Assembly: GCF_042684365.1 (NCBI RefSeq)
Contig: NZ_JBHULI010000025.1
Span: forward strand, 310,001-374,000
Direction of reading: 5' to 3'
From: Gracilimonas halophila
GTDB taxonomy: Bacteria > Bacteroidota > Rhodothermia > Balneolales > Balneolaceae
DNA length: 64,000 nt
Shown here: positions 7,835 through 16,020 of the stretch, in pieces
How positions within the stretch are numbered: the stretch's first letter is position 1
Layout of the letters: each line of letters opens with the position of its first letter
Position numbers and translations under genes: made by a program
The notes under the pieces: model-generated
Seen by the model: only the letters and a program-made list of their open reading frames with translations
Databases searched by the model: none
What the model was told of the DNA's origin: nothing

Positions 7835-8653
7835 ATGAAGCTTGCCCTTATTCAACAATCCTGTTCTGAAGATAAAAGTGCTAATGTAGAACGTGGATTG
7901 AAATCTGCCCGCGAAGCCGCAAAAAAGGGAGCTGACGTCATCTGTTTTGCCGAACTTGCCTTTGAGCCTTTCTACCCCCAATACAAAGACCCTAAAGATC
8001 CGGGGCAGCACGCTGAACCTATTCCCGGGAACATCACCGAGTCATTTTCAAGGATCGCCAAAGAATTCGGAGTGGTCATCGTTTTGAATCTCTACGAAAA
8101 AGACGGGGATGATTTATACGACAGCTCGCCTGTGATAAACACCGATGGTTCCATTTTGGGTACAACACGAATGGTGCACATCACCGATTACGCTTGTTTT
8201 TATGAACAGGCCTACTACACGCCGGGAAATAACGGTGCACCGGTTTTCGACACCCCATTTGGAAAAATTGGAGTAGCCATCTGCTACGATCGTCATTATC
8301 CGGAGTATATGAGAGCGTTGGCAATAGCCGGAGCAGAAGTTGTTGTCATTCCCCAGGCAGGATCAGTGGGAGAATGGCCTGAGGGATTGTATGAAGCGGA
8401 GGTTCGGACGGCCGCTTTCCAGAACGGCTATTTCACAGCACTTTGTAACAGGGTAGGGGAAGAGCCTAAATTGACTTTTGCCGGTGAGTCATTTGTGTGT
8501 GACCCTGATGGAAAAGTCATAGCCCGGGCAGGTACGGGAACTGAAGAAATTCTTTATTGTGATGTGGATCTGGAAGAAGTGAAGACCTCACACGCCAAGC
8601 GTTTATTTCTCAGAGACCGCAGGCCGGAGTTGTACAAAGATTGGATCGGGTGA
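7835..8653 (+). CDS. Carbon-nitrogen hydrolase (nitrilase superfamily), noncanonical active site
   Basis: A 272-residue cytosolic amidase-like enzyme of the nitrilase superfamily, closest in look to the N-carbamoylputrescine amidase/beta-ureidopropionase branch. The catalytic Glu is in ICFAELAFEPFY (about residue 40) and the nucleophilic Cys in VAICYDRHYPE (about residue 151). The central segment usually carries a catalytic Lys (for example YRKMH); here it reads TTRMVHITDY, with Met at the aligned position and Arg before it. The enzyme may use a variant triad or a different substrate. The length is normal, so this is not a decayed copy. No neighbouring polyamine gene suggests a substrate. Confidence 0.85.
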   Translation: MKLALIQQSCSEDKSANVERGLKSAREAAKKGADVICFAELAFEPFYPQYKDPKDPGQHAEPIPGNITESFSRIAKEFGVVIVLNLYEKDGDDLYDSSPVINTDGSILGTTRMVHITDYACFYEQAYYTPGNNGAPVFDTPFGKIGVAICYDRHYPEYMRALAIAGAEVVVIPQAGSVGEWPEGLYEAEVRTAAFQNGYFTALCNRVGEEPKLTFAGESFVCDPDGKVIARAGTGTEEILYCDVDLEEVKTSHAKRLFLRDRRPELYKDWIG

Positions 8654-8658
8654 AGAAC

Positions 8659-8740
8659 ATCCAATAGCCAACACGGAATATTCAATATCCATGTGAGTAA
8701 TTTGAAAATTGGTTATTGGATATTGAGTATTGAATATTCC
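8659..8740. repeat. Imperfect AT-rich inverted repeat
   Basis: GGAATATTCAATATCCA (8675-8691) pairs imperfectly with TGGATATTGAGTATTGAATATTCC (8717-8740). The flanking CCAATAGCCAA and TTGGTTATTGG extend the symmetry. A related stretch, TTGAATATTGAGTATA, occurs around 7776-7791 after the PID-CTERM gene, so this looks like a repeated element family. Confidence 0.65.
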
Positions 8741-8784
8741 TCCACGCTGTTTATCTTCTCATGAAAACAAGCACGTAAATTATC

Positions 8785-9999
8785 ATGCCCCAAACGTTGA
8801 AAGAAGTTCAACTTCGCACTAAAGGAATTTTACCGGTACAAAAGCTCAAGTTGCTTCGTGAGCTTGGTATCATTTCATCGGATGAAAAATACCCGATCCT
8901 TGAAGATCAGTTTCAGCCTAATTCCATTGACCTTAGGCTGGGAGAGGTTGCTTATCGTGTACGCTGCAGTTTTCTTCCTGAAAACGATACGGTACATGAC
9001 AAAGTAGAGAAGCTGAGAATGTATGAAGTGCCGATCACCGATGGCGCAGTGCTTGAGCAAAATTGTGTGTATATCATTCCGCTTCTTGAAAAGCTGAAGA
9101 TGCCCCGGTCTAATGCTACCATTCAAAAGGCACTGTTCAATGGGAACGAGGAAGCAAGTGAAGTTAAACTGGGAAGTGTTGAAACCTTATCTGCAAAGGC
9201 CAATCCTAAAAGTTCAACCGGCCGGCTCGATGTTTTTACCCGTGTGATTACAGACTATTCACACCGTTTTGAAGAGATCACTCCGGGATATGAGGGAGGG
9301 TTATACCTGGAAGTAGTTCCTAAATCGTTTTCCATCAAAGTTAAAACCGGACAGAGATTGAATCAGCTTCGTGTTCGCCATGGATTTGAAGTTCTTTCAG
9401 ACCAGGATCTTTTACGGGTTCACGGCTCCGATCCGTTACTTTTCAATGAAGAGCAGAAACCGGTTTCCATGGAGAAAATCAAGGTGAACCAGGGGCTTTT
9501 TATGAGTGTCCATTTGAAAGGTAAAAAGGGCGAGATCATTGGGTATAAAGCCAAGAAGCATAATAACTATATCGACCTGGATCATATCGGTCACTATGAG
9601 GTGGATGAATTTTGGGAGCCGATCTATGCTAATCAAAATGATCAGCTGATCCTGGAACCGGAGGCCTTTTATATTTTTGCTTCGAAAGAACGCATTCGGG
9701 TTCCGGCGCATCTGGCTTGCGAGATGATGGCCTATGACACCGGGTCAGGTGAATTACGAACGCATTACGCCGGCTTTTTTGACAGTGGGTTTGGCGGTTC
9801 CGTGGAAGATAAAGGAGCCCGGGCCGTACTTGAAGTTCGTTCGCATGATGTCCCTTTCATGATCGAAGATGGACAAACGATGTTCAGTATGCAATTTGAG
9901 CCCAATGCTGAACGTCCTGATTTTGTGTACGGCGATGAAATTGAAAGCAATTATCAGGGGCAGGATCTGAAACTTGGTAAACACTTCAAAGAACCATGA
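8785..9999 (+). CDS. dcd: 2'-deoxycytidine 5'-triphosphate deaminase, double-domain form
   Basis: Converts dCTP to dUTP (releasing ammonia) for dTMP synthesis. The usual Dcd has about 190 residues; this 404-residue protein has two Dcd-like halves in tandem, as in the long alphaproteobacterial form. The first half shows QPNSIDLRLG (about residues 44-53) and NPKSSTGRLD (about 139-148), the classic Dcd phosphate-binding and catalytic-loop segments. The second half shows FASKERIRVPAHLACEM (about 297-313), HYAGFFDSGFGG and AVLEVRSHDVPF, including the expected catalytic Glu. Which half is active cannot be judged safely. Its stop overlaps the start of the next small gene by four bases (ATGA), implying coupled translation. 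Confidence 0.87.
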   Translation: MPQTLKEVQLRTKGILPVQKLKLLRELGIISSDEKYPILEDQFQPNSIDLRLGEVAYRVRCSFLPENDTVHDKVEKLRMYEVPITDGAVLEQNCVYIIPLLEKLKMPRSNATIQKALFNGNEEASEVKLGSVETLSAKANPKSSTGRLDVFTRVITDYSHRFEEITPGYEGGLYLEVVPKSFSIKVKTGQRLNQLRVRHGFEVLSDQDLLRVHGSDPLLFNEEQKPVSMEKIKVNQGLFMSVHLKGKKGEIIGYKAKKHNNYIDLDHIGHYEVDEFWEPIYANQNDQLILEPEAFYIFASKERIRVPAHLACEMMAYDTGSGELRTHYAGFFDSGFGGSVEDKGARAVLEVRSHDVPFMIEDGQTMFSMQFEPNAERPDFVYGDEIESNYQGQDLKLGKHFKEP

Positions 10000-10217
10000 G
10001 TCGTTTTTTGGTTACAAAGTGCATCTGCCATTCCCGTGAGTTTACCGATATCAAACAATATGCAGAAGAGCATGGTTTTACTACGGTAGAAGAGCTTCAA
10101 TCCGAGAAGTTTTGCAGCTGTGGGTGCGGACTTTGTATCCCCTACATCGATCTTATGTTTGAGACCGGTGAAACAGAATTCCAACCGGGCGCCTTCTATA
10201 AGAATAGTGAGCACTGA
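9996..10217 (+). CDS. Small cysteine-rich protein, possible [2Fe-2S] (BFD-like) domain
   Basis: A 73-residue protein with six or seven cysteines in two groups: CICH near residue 9 and FCSCGCGLC near residues 40-48. The spacing recalls BFD-like [2Fe-2S] or small zinc-binding domains, but the extra cysteines do not match a textbook pattern. The middle region (FTDIKQYAEEHGFTTVEELQ) resembles the helix in BFD-like domains that precedes the last cysteine pair. It overlaps the dCTP deaminase stop by four bases, so the two are almost certainly made together, yet no functional link is known to me. A metal-binding role is the safest statement. Confidence 0.7.
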   Translation: MSRFLVTKCICHSREFTDIKQYAEEHGFTTVEELQSEKFCSCGCGLCIPYIDLMFETGETEFQPGAFYKNSEH

Positions 10218-10241
10218 ATAGGGAATATAGAACTGAACTCA

Positions 10242-10270
10242 TCGTCTGACGGCTTCAAGTCCGTCTGACG
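10242..10270. repeat. Short repeated near-palindrome CGTCTGACG
   Basis: CGTCTGACG occurs at 10243-10251 and 10262-10270. Between them, GACGG and CCGTC can pair as a small hairpin. It resembles short extragenic repeats in this lineage; no function can be assigned. Confidence 0.35.
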
Positions 10271-10313
10271 AATTGTTGAATAAGGCCACGAATTGTAAAA
10301 CTGTGATTGAACT

Positions 10314-11015
10314 ATGGATAATGTATTCTACACACATCCCGGGAATATAAAAGGAGGCCGGTTAGAGCTAGTCGATCAGGAAGCCCGCCATGCAGCCAAA
10401 GTGTTGCGCTTTAATATTGGGGATAAGCTCTTCGCCTCCGATGGAAAAGGGAAATTGTATACCACTCAGGTTACTTCTATCACCAAGAGCTCTGTGATCG
10501 CGGATATACAGGATTCAGAAACAGAGCCGGAGCCGGAGATCAAAAAAGTACTCGGGTTTGGAGCCATCAAAAAAAGAGATCGTCTGGAGTTTGCGGTAGA
10601 AAAAGCAGTAGAATTAGATGCCTGGGAGATATGCGTTTTTAACGGCGATCACTCTGAGCGATCAAAAATAAATCAAGATCGCCTTCAGTCTATTGCACTT
10701 AGTGCCTTCAAACAAAGCAAAAGAAGATGGCTGCCGGAGATCATCTATAAAAACTCCCTCCGGGAAGTCATGGATCACTATACAGGATATCATCCGATAA
10801 TGGCACATGTCGAAAGTGAGGTAAACAAATCATCTAAGCTGACTACCCAAAATAATCTAATGTTGGTTGGCCCTGAAGGCGGGTTTTCGGATCGTGAAGT
10901 TGCTTTTGCAAAAGAAAAGGGAGCTAAATTTATATCCCTGGGTAAAAATCGACTAAGGGCAGAAACTGCGGTCACTGCAACGTTGTCACAGTATCTATTT
11001 ACCGAATACAAGTAG
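10314..11015 (+). CDS. rsmE: 16S rRNA (uracil1498-N3)-methyltransferase
   Basis: Methylates N3 of U1498 in the 16S rRNA decoding region using S-adenosylmethionine. The N-terminal PUA-like domain begins MDNVFYTHPG, and EARHAAKVLR matches the conserved H-x-x-x-V-L-R segment at about residues 23-32. The C-terminal SPOUT domain has the knotted SAM-binding motifs: AIKKRDRLEFAVEKAVELD near residue 83, LMLVGPEGGFSDREV at about 180, and LGKNRLRAETAV at about 206. At 233 residues it has normal length. It is single in its transcript, ends 5 bases before a strong terminator, and faces a minus-strand gene. Confidence 0.95.
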   Translation: MDNVFYTHPGNIKGGRLELVDQEARHAAKVLRFNIGDKLFASDGKGKLYTTQVTSITKSSVIADIQDSETEPEPEIKKVLGFGAIKKRDRLEFAVEKAVELDAWEICVFNGDHSERSKINQDRLQSIALSAFKQSKRRWLPEIIYKNSLREVMDHYTGYHPIMAHVESEVNKSSKLTTQNNLMLVGPEGGFSDREVAFAKEKGAKFISLGKNRLRAETAVTATLSQYLFTEYK

Positions 11016-11020
11016 AAATA

Positions 11021-11049
11021 AAAAAAGCCCGGTTAAGCAGGGCTTTTTT
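11021..11049. terminator. Bidirectional intrinsic terminator between convergent genes
   Basis: A perfect 10-bp stem, AAAAAAGCCC / GGGCTTTTTT, with a 9-base loop. The A run on one side and T run on the other let it work for rsmE (+) and for the small minus-strand genes. Confidence 0.9.
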
Positions 11050-11069
11050 AATCTATAAGTGATATCTAA

Positions 11070-11447
11070 TTAGGCTTCTGCCATCATATTTTCGGGCTTC
11101 CAGCATTCCTGAGTATTGGATATAGCTTCTTCTGCTACATCTTCGATATCAAGTTCTTCAGCTACAATTAGAGGGATTATCTCGCTGGTTTGAGTGATTA
11201 GTCCCGCAATTTCGGTAAGACTTTCTTTTGTGAAGTCAGCCAGATTCTTGTTACCTGCACCAATAGCAGCAGTATGTAACATAGTATAGCCTGTTGCGAT
11301 GATGCTGAGTGCCGTATAATCGTCCCGCAGCATTTTTGAAACCGCATCATTACGTTGGGTATCAATGGCTCCTGCAATGGTTCCGGTGAATGCCGCAAAA
11401 GTTTCTTTGATGGTGCTTTTCGCGCCGTCATTTAACAAACCTTCCAT
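11070..11447 (-). CDS. Hypothetical all-helical protein (125 residues)
   Basis: Not recognised. The sequence predicts long amphipathic helices rich in Ala, Ile, Thr and Glu, with no signal peptide, no clear membrane segment and one Cys close to the C-terminus (NTQECWKPENM). The central part (YTMLHTAAIGAGNKNLADFTKESLTEI as a region) recalls ferritin-like or YciF-type helical bundles, but no metal-binding E-x-x-H pattern is visible. It follows a 51-residue helical ORF on the same strand with an 18-base gap, so the two are probably an operon ending at the terminator near 11035. Confidence 0.7.
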   Translation of the reverse strand: MEGLLNDGAKSTIKETFAAFTGTIAGAIDTQRNDAVSKMLRDDYTALSIIATGYTMLHTAAIGAGNKNLADFTKESLTEIAGLITQTSEIIPLIVAEELDIEDVAEEAISNTQECWKPENMMAEA

Positions 11448-11465
11448 GGCTTTAAGTGACTCTAA

Positions 11466-11621
11466 TTAATTTGAAAGAGTCAGATCAAAATTATGTAAAA
11501 GGTTACTGGCTTTTTCGTTGGTCAGTTTTGCAGATGATTGCTGAGCTTTAACTGCTTTATGGGTATGCTTAATTAGTGTATGTAAATCGGTTGAAAAATT
11601 GTTTAAAGTCTCTTCTTCCAT
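11466..11621 (-). CDS. Hypothetical 51-residue helical protein
   Basis: A short ORF starting MEEETLNNFSTDLH and ending NFDLTLSN. It predicts one or two amphipathic helices rich in Lys, His and Ala (LIKHTHKAVKAQQSSAK), with no signal or membrane segment. It lies 18 bases upstream of the 125-residue helical gene in the same direction, and the pair shares the downstream terminator. The small size means that coding is supported only by its context and regular codon use. Confidence 0.5.
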   Translation of the reverse strand: MEEETLNNFSTDLHTLIKHTHKAVKAQQSSAKLTNEKASNLLHNFDLTLSN

Positions 11622-11673
11622 TGTCTTGATGAATTATATTTCGGATTCACTATTAACAATGAGTGAGAGGCTA

Positions 11674-12834
11674 TTATCGTTTCAAATTATTCCCAATAGC
11701 TTTAAAAAACGGGATATAAGGAACTGAACTCATGATCTTAAGGTCTTGGGTGAAAGTCGTTTCTTCTCCCAGGAAACGCAGGATATCATCCAGGCTGTTC
11801 TTTTTGAACAGGGAGTGAAAAACTCTCAAACTATCACTTGTTGAATTTGATAAGATGTGAAGCAGCAGGAGATCATAGTATCGATATTTAAACTTCGAGG
11901 GACGTGGTGGAAGCGGATCAAATCCCTGTATCAAATTTTGAGCAAGCTTTTGGGTATAATCCTGAATTCTTGTAAAGGTATAGCCGGTACTTGGCTTGGT
12001 CATCCCACCGGCACTGCCAAGATTGATAATGTTACTTTCGTACAACGGAATATGAGGACGGTCCTCCATCGGGATCTCACCGTATTCTTTTCTTCTGACC
12101 TCGTAATGCTCTTTATCAAGTCCATAGGTGTGGTACAGATAATGCTTTATTTTCTTTTTATAGACTTTTTTATCCAGAACTTTATCCGAAAATACGGTGA
12201 ATTCAAACAGCGCCTTTGTTTGCGTGAAAGGCAGCACATACATAAACCCCACACCGGGAGAAAACTCATCATCGAAATCCATGATGGTGAAGGTTTCCGG
12301 ATCGAAGGCGGTTTCACAAGCCTCAATTTCCCATCCCAGAAAATGTTGCAGAAGCGGATATTTTATCTGGGAGGTGTCTAAATTTTTGGGCTTCATTACG
12401 CTTTGGAAAATATAATCTGCCAGGAAAGTGTCTCCCCCCTTGGTCAAAAGAACGGCCTTATTTTTGTTTGCTGAAAAGTCCAGAATATTTTCTTCAAGCA
12501 GATCAAAATTCTTATGCCTCTTCAATTCCCGAAGTACATATTCTCTGAAATCACCGCTTCGGATACAATAGTAGCTATATTCATTTAGATAGCGAAACGT
12601 GCTGTAATCTAAGACAGAAACCCAGGTTTTCTTCCATTTCTTATAAATGATCTCTCTGAAGGGAGGTTCCTTATTCGTCCAGAAACACCATGTTTTGTCA
12701 TTGGTCGGGGCAAAGGTAGAATCAACCACCAGCACCTCTCCTTTATATCCGCCTTTTGCCAGATACCATGCCAGGCTCAACCCTGAAAGTCCCCCTCCGG
12801 CGATAATAATGTCATATTTGGATTCAACCTTCAA
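11674..12834 (-). CDS. crtY: Lycopene beta-cyclase (CrtY type)
   Basis: Predicted FAD-dependent lycopene cyclase of carotenoid synthesis, which forms beta-ionone rings. The N-terminal dinucleotide fold DIIIAGGGLSGLSLAW lies at residues 8-23. NDKTWCFW (about residues 44-51) is the conserved lycopene-cyclase W-C-F-W segment. FMYVLPFTQTKALFEFTVFS at about 190-209 and GSAGGMTKPSTGYTF at about 280 match the family core. At 386 residues the length is normal. No other carotenoid gene is adjacent, so the rest of the pathway must lie elsewhere. It is divergent from threonine aldolase across a 143-base gap. Pigmented colonies would be expected from such a gene. Confidence 0.92.
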   Translation of the reverse strand: MKVESKYDIIIAGGGLSGLSLAWYLAKGGYKGEVLVVDSTFAPTNDKTWCFWTNKEPPFREIIYKKWKKTWVSVLDYSTFRYLNEYSYYCIRSGDFREYVLRELKRHKNFDLLEENILDFSANKNKAVLLTKGGDTFLADYIFQSVMKPKNLDTSQIKYPLLQHFLGWEIEACETAFDPETFTIMDFDDEFSPGVGFMYVLPFTQTKALFEFTVFSDKVLDKKVYKKKIKHYLYHTYGLDKEHYEVRRKEYGEIPMEDRPHIPLYESNIINLGSAGGMTKPSTGYTFTRIQDYTQKLAQNLIQGFDPLPPRPSKFKYRYYDLLLLHILSNSTSDSLRVFHSLFKKNSLDDILRFLGEETTFTQDLKIMSSVPYIPFFKAIGNNLKR

Positions 12835-12977
12835 CGAAAAGTACCTCCGAAAAATGTTCTTCAGGTGAGGAAAAGGATACAGACTTTAAATTTTTTTTCA
12901 TGTTACCGGCGTGTCAAACTTATGATAGCGTTAGGTATTGATTATATTCCATCAAATCGTAAAAGCAAAATAATTCT

Positions 12978-13997
12978 ATGATCGATCTCAGAAGCGATAC
13001 AATTACCAGGCCAACCCCGAAGATGCTTGAAGCTATGATGAATGCAAAAGTAGGGGATGATGTATTTGGAGAAGATGAAACTGTGAATGTTTTTCAGGAT
13101 AAAGTAGCGAAAATGTTTGGAATGGAATCCGGACTTTTTGTTCCAAGCGGAACCATGGGTAATCAATTGGCGGTTAAAGTGTTGACGGAACCCGGCGATG
13201 AGATCTTGATCGACCATAAGGGACATATTTTTAATTATGAGACAGGTGCGGCATCAGCGTTATCGGGAGTTCAGGTTCGCATACTGGACGGAAAAAATGG
13301 AAAATTAGGTATCCCTGTCCTGCAACATGCGAAGAGAGGTAATTTTGACTGGGAGCCTAAAACAAAAGTAATTTGTCTGGAAAATTCGACCAATAAAGGA
13401 GGCGGAGTTTGCTACAGCAAAGAAGAATTGAGTGCGATCAAAACATTTGCTGATAAAGAAGATCTGCGGATTCATCTTGATGGAGCTCGGATCTGGAATG
13501 CCATGACTGCCACGAATATTAACCCCGGGTTCTTTGGTGAAGTTTCTGATACCATCTCAGTTTGTTTTTCAAAAGGGTTGGGTGCTCCTGTAGGTTCTAT
13601 GTTGTTATCCTCAAAAGAACGGATCGCTAAAGCCCGCAGATACCGGAAAATGTGGGGAGGAGGTATGAGACAGGTTGGATTGCTTGCTGCCGCCGCTGAT
13701 TATGCTTTGGAGAATAACTGGGATAATCTGTCTGAAGATCACCGAAGAGCAAAAGAAGTAGCTCAGGTTATTTTTGACAGTAAATCTCTGGCAGTGGATA
13801 TGAGTAACCTTCAAACCAATATTTTGCTGTTTGATGCTGTAAACGAAACCGCAGAATCGGTTCTTAAAAAGTTAGCTGAGAAAGGAATTCAGATGATCCC
13901 ATTCGGGCCTAAAACCATACGTGCCACCTTCCATTTCGAAATAACAGATGAGGATGTGGAACAAGTAAAAGCAGCCCTAGCTGAGATCGGTAAATAA
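12978..13997 (+). CDS. ltaE: Low-specificity L-threonine aldolase
   Basis: PLP enzyme that cleaves L-threonine or allo-threonine to glycine and acetaldehyde. Fold-type I features are clear: MIDLRSDTITRPT at the start, VGDDVFGEDETVN at about residues 26-38, the cofactor-contacting HLDGARIWNA at about 166, and the PLP-binding Lys in CFSKGLGAPVGSM at about residue 198. At 339 residues it has family length. The start ATG gives the conserved N-terminus directly. It is monocistronic by layout; short repeat-like sequence (CTATCAACTCTCAAC) follows the stop. Confidence in the family is high, stereo-preference unknown. Confidence 0.95.
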   Translation: MIDLRSDTITRPTPKMLEAMMNAKVGDDVFGEDETVNVFQDKVAKMFGMESGLFVPSGTMGNQLAVKVLTEPGDEILIDHKGHIFNYETGAASALSGVQVRILDGKNGKLGIPVLQHAKRGNFDWEPKTKVICLENSTNKGGGVCYSKEELSAIKTFADKEDLRIHLDGARIWNAMTATNINPGFFGEVSDTISVCFSKGLGAPVGSMLLSSKERIAKARRYRKMWGGGMRQVGLLAAAADYALENNWDNLSEDHRRAKEVAQVIFDSKSLAVDMSNLQTNILLFDAVNETAESVLKKLAEKGIQMIPFGPKTIRATFHFEITDEDVEQVKAALAEIGK

Positions 13998-14013
13998 GTG
14001 ATCTATCACTCTA

Positions 14014-14913
14014 TCAACTCTCAACTATAGTTAATAAACTGTTCATGGCATCAATGATCTTCTCCCTAATCGGAAGTCCCTTTTCAAAGATCATCTCCTG
14101 TTTTTGCTTGTACTCCTTGCGTCCGGAATCCGTTTCAATCTTGATGGGTTCCAATCCCTGATCTCTTAGGTCATAGGGACTTGCCTGCATATCGATATAG
14201 CGTGCTTCCACAGCCAGCTCAAATGCTTCGAGAATGAGAGAGCTTGGGATCCATGGGTACATTTTAAACGCCCATTTGTATAGATCCATATTGGAATGAA
14301 TGCAGCCCGGTTGTTCTGTTTCATGGAATTTATCACGAGAAAGCTCAAACTTATTCATAGGTTTGGCAGGCTTGGTAAAGAAGCGGAATGCATCAAAATG
14401 GGTGCAAAGTAAAGGACGGGACTCTACAAATTCTGCAAGTTCATCCGGTTCCATACGCATGGGAACCTGATTATGTCTTGGATTCTCAGACCGATAGACC
14501 ATTGCCCACTCATGCATCCCAAAACATCCGAAAGAAGGACGGCTTTGTTGGGTATTCTCCAACATCGTGATCATCCACTTCAACGAAGAGATACGCTTTT
14601 CAGGGAAAAGGTTTGGATCCACATACGCGACGCCGTCTTCAAGTGATAATTCACTGATCTCGGGAAGCTCATTTGTGACTGAATATTCCAGGCCTATACC
14701 AATTCCCGGTGACCACCTTCTCAGATTGGAAGGGCGAAATGCATAGTATTCGAACAAAAAATCCATCACAGGGTTTTTCTCTTGCCGGGAGCGTGCTTCC
14801 AGGTAGTCGTTCAGTAATTCATCTACCCGCTGCTCGTGAGCTGTTTTCTTAGCCATCCACTCAGCTTCGGGAATGCTTTCTTTAATTTCTATGTCTTTGG
14901 TTTCGATCAACAT
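14014..14913 (-). CDS. Conserved protein of the family often annotated as 3-methyladenine DNA glycosylase
   Basis: A 299-residue soluble protein with the recognisable segments AHEQRVDELLNDYLEARSRQ, then PVMDFLFEYYAFRPSNLRRW (about residues 48-67) and CFGMHEWAMVYR (about 124-135). I recall the same layout from actinobacterial proteins labelled 3-methyladenine DNA glycosylase, but I see no helix-hairpin-helix motif or known glycosylase catalytic signature, so that label looks unproven. The many His, Trp and Arg residues (FGMHEWAM, CTHFDAFRFF) suggest a buried polar site. Its last codons run into a repeat-like CTATCAACTCTCAAC element shared with the far side of the gene (14989-15001). No partner gene is obvious. 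Confidence 0.6.
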   Translation of the reverse strand: MLIETKDIEIKESIPEAEWMAKKTAHEQRVDELLNDYLEARSRQEKNPVMDFLFEYYAFRPSNLRRWSPGIGIGLEYSVTNELPEISELSLEDGVAYVDPNLFPEKRISSLKWMITMLENTQQSRPSFGCFGMHEWAMVYRSENPRHNQVPMRMEPDELAEFVESRPLLCTHFDAFRFFTKPAKPMNKFELSRDKFHETEQPGCIHSNMDLYKWAFKMYPWIPSSLILEAFELAVEARYIDMQASPYDLRDQGLEPIKIETDSGRKEYKQKQEMIFEKGLPIREKIIDAMNSLLTIVES

Positions 14914-14946
14914 TGTTGAAAGATAAGGAATGATCGTTGATAAAGT

Positions 14947-15002
14947 GAAAGTTGATGGAGTGATTACTGATTAAGTCAAAATCACCCTATCAACTCTCAA
15001 CC
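14947..15002. repeat. Imperfect inverted repeat upstream of the UbiA-family gene
   Basis: GAAAGTTGATGGAGTGATT (14947-14965) pairs with AATCACCCTATCAACTCTC (14980-14998) with few mismatches and a 14-base loop. The motif TATCAACTCTCAAC also occurs at about 14009-14022, at the other end of the same minus-strand gene. Confidence 0.6.
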
Positions 15003-15041
15003 ATCATGAGTTATATTGAATAAATTTATTTAAAGAGTGGT

Positions 15042-15908
15042 ATGCTAAAACAACTCCTGAACTTCATCATCCATTTACGACTGCACTACCAGTTCTTCAT
15101 CCTCTCCGGGGGATATTTACTGGCAGGGTTGTTTGTTGAGGATATAAACTGGGGGCAGTTTGGGTTACAATTTCTGAACGTGCATGTGTTGTTATTTGGT
15201 GGGGCAACAGCTTACAATTCCTGGTGGGATAAGGACGAGGGGCCTATTGGCGGATTAATATCCCCCCCCAAAATGGATCGATGGATGTGGCCGGTTTCTA
15301 TGGGGATGCAGTATATTGGGTTGGCCTGGGCCATTACCATTGGCTGGAACTATACGATCATCTATTCCATCAGTATGCTATTGTTTTGGCTCTACTCCAC
15401 TCCGCTTGCCAGATGGAAGGGAAAGCCTGTTTTGAGTCTCATTGCCATCGGTGGAAGTACAGGAACTAATTCCTTTTTTCTGGGATTTTTAGCTGCAGGC
15501 GGTTATCCCATAACATTTCTTGAAAATGCCATCGCATTGGGGGTAGCTCTAATTTTACTCAGTCTTTACCCGGTTTCACAGGTTTTTCAAACTGATGAGG
15601 ACGAGAGGCGGGGCGATAAGACTTTTGCCGTTGTATTTGGGCTGAAAGGTGTAAAGGAACTTTTCACGATTCTTTTTCCGTTAGGGTCAGCGTTGCTGGG
15701 GTGGGGACTGTTTCTCCAGAGTACAACACTTGGTTTTCTATTTACAGGAGTAAATATAATGGCCTACATTGGTCTGTCTTATTTTGTATGGAAACTTGAG
15801 GGTAAATCAGAGGAATATCCTTTAGTTATGAAAATAAAGTTTATGGCCTCCCTGAGTTTTGTTCTTTTTATTTGTACAGCATTGGTTTATCAAGCCCTGA
15901 TGATGTAA
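15042..15908 (+). CDS. UbiA-family prenyltransferase-like membrane protein
   Basis: A 288-residue integral membrane protein with about eight hydrophobic helices. It fits the UbiA superfamily, whose members attach isoprenoid chains to aromatic rings, chlorins or hemes at the inner membrane. The first Asp-rich motif, normally N-D-x-x-D-x-x-x-D, reads NSWWDKDEGP at about residues 60-69, so the last Asp is missing. The second region, QTDEDERRGDKTFAVVFG (about 183-200), is well kept. Substrate cannot be read. It lies between the glycosylase-like gene and a barrel protein, neither of which suggests a quinone pathway. A distant UbiA homologue with altered substrate use is likely. Confidence 0.75.
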   Translation: MLKQLLNFIIHLRLHYQFFILSGGYLLAGLFVEDINWGQFGLQFLNVHVLLFGGATAYNSWWDKDEGPIGGLISPPKMDRWMWPVSMGMQYIGLAWAITIGWNYTIIYSISMLLFWLYSTPLARWKGKPVLSLIAIGGSTGTNSFFLGFLAAGGYPITFLENAIALGVALILLSLYPVSQVFQTDEDERRGDKTFAVVFGLKGVKELFTILFPLGSALLGWGLFLQSTTLGFLFTGVNIMAYIGLSYFVWKLEGKSEEYPLVMKIKFMASLSFVLFICTALVYQALMM

Positions 15909-16020
15909 AAAGTCTAAAATAGAGGTTGTTATCCATTCTTTGACAGAAATTTTCAATTGTACTGCTTACCCTTGCAATCCATCATCTCATCAATTTATCA
16001 AATTAAATTACTTACTAACA

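Noticed and set aside
11857..12381. 174-codon ORF antisense to the lycopene cyclase gene
   Set aside because: No motif, and crtY on the other strand is full length with intact motifs.
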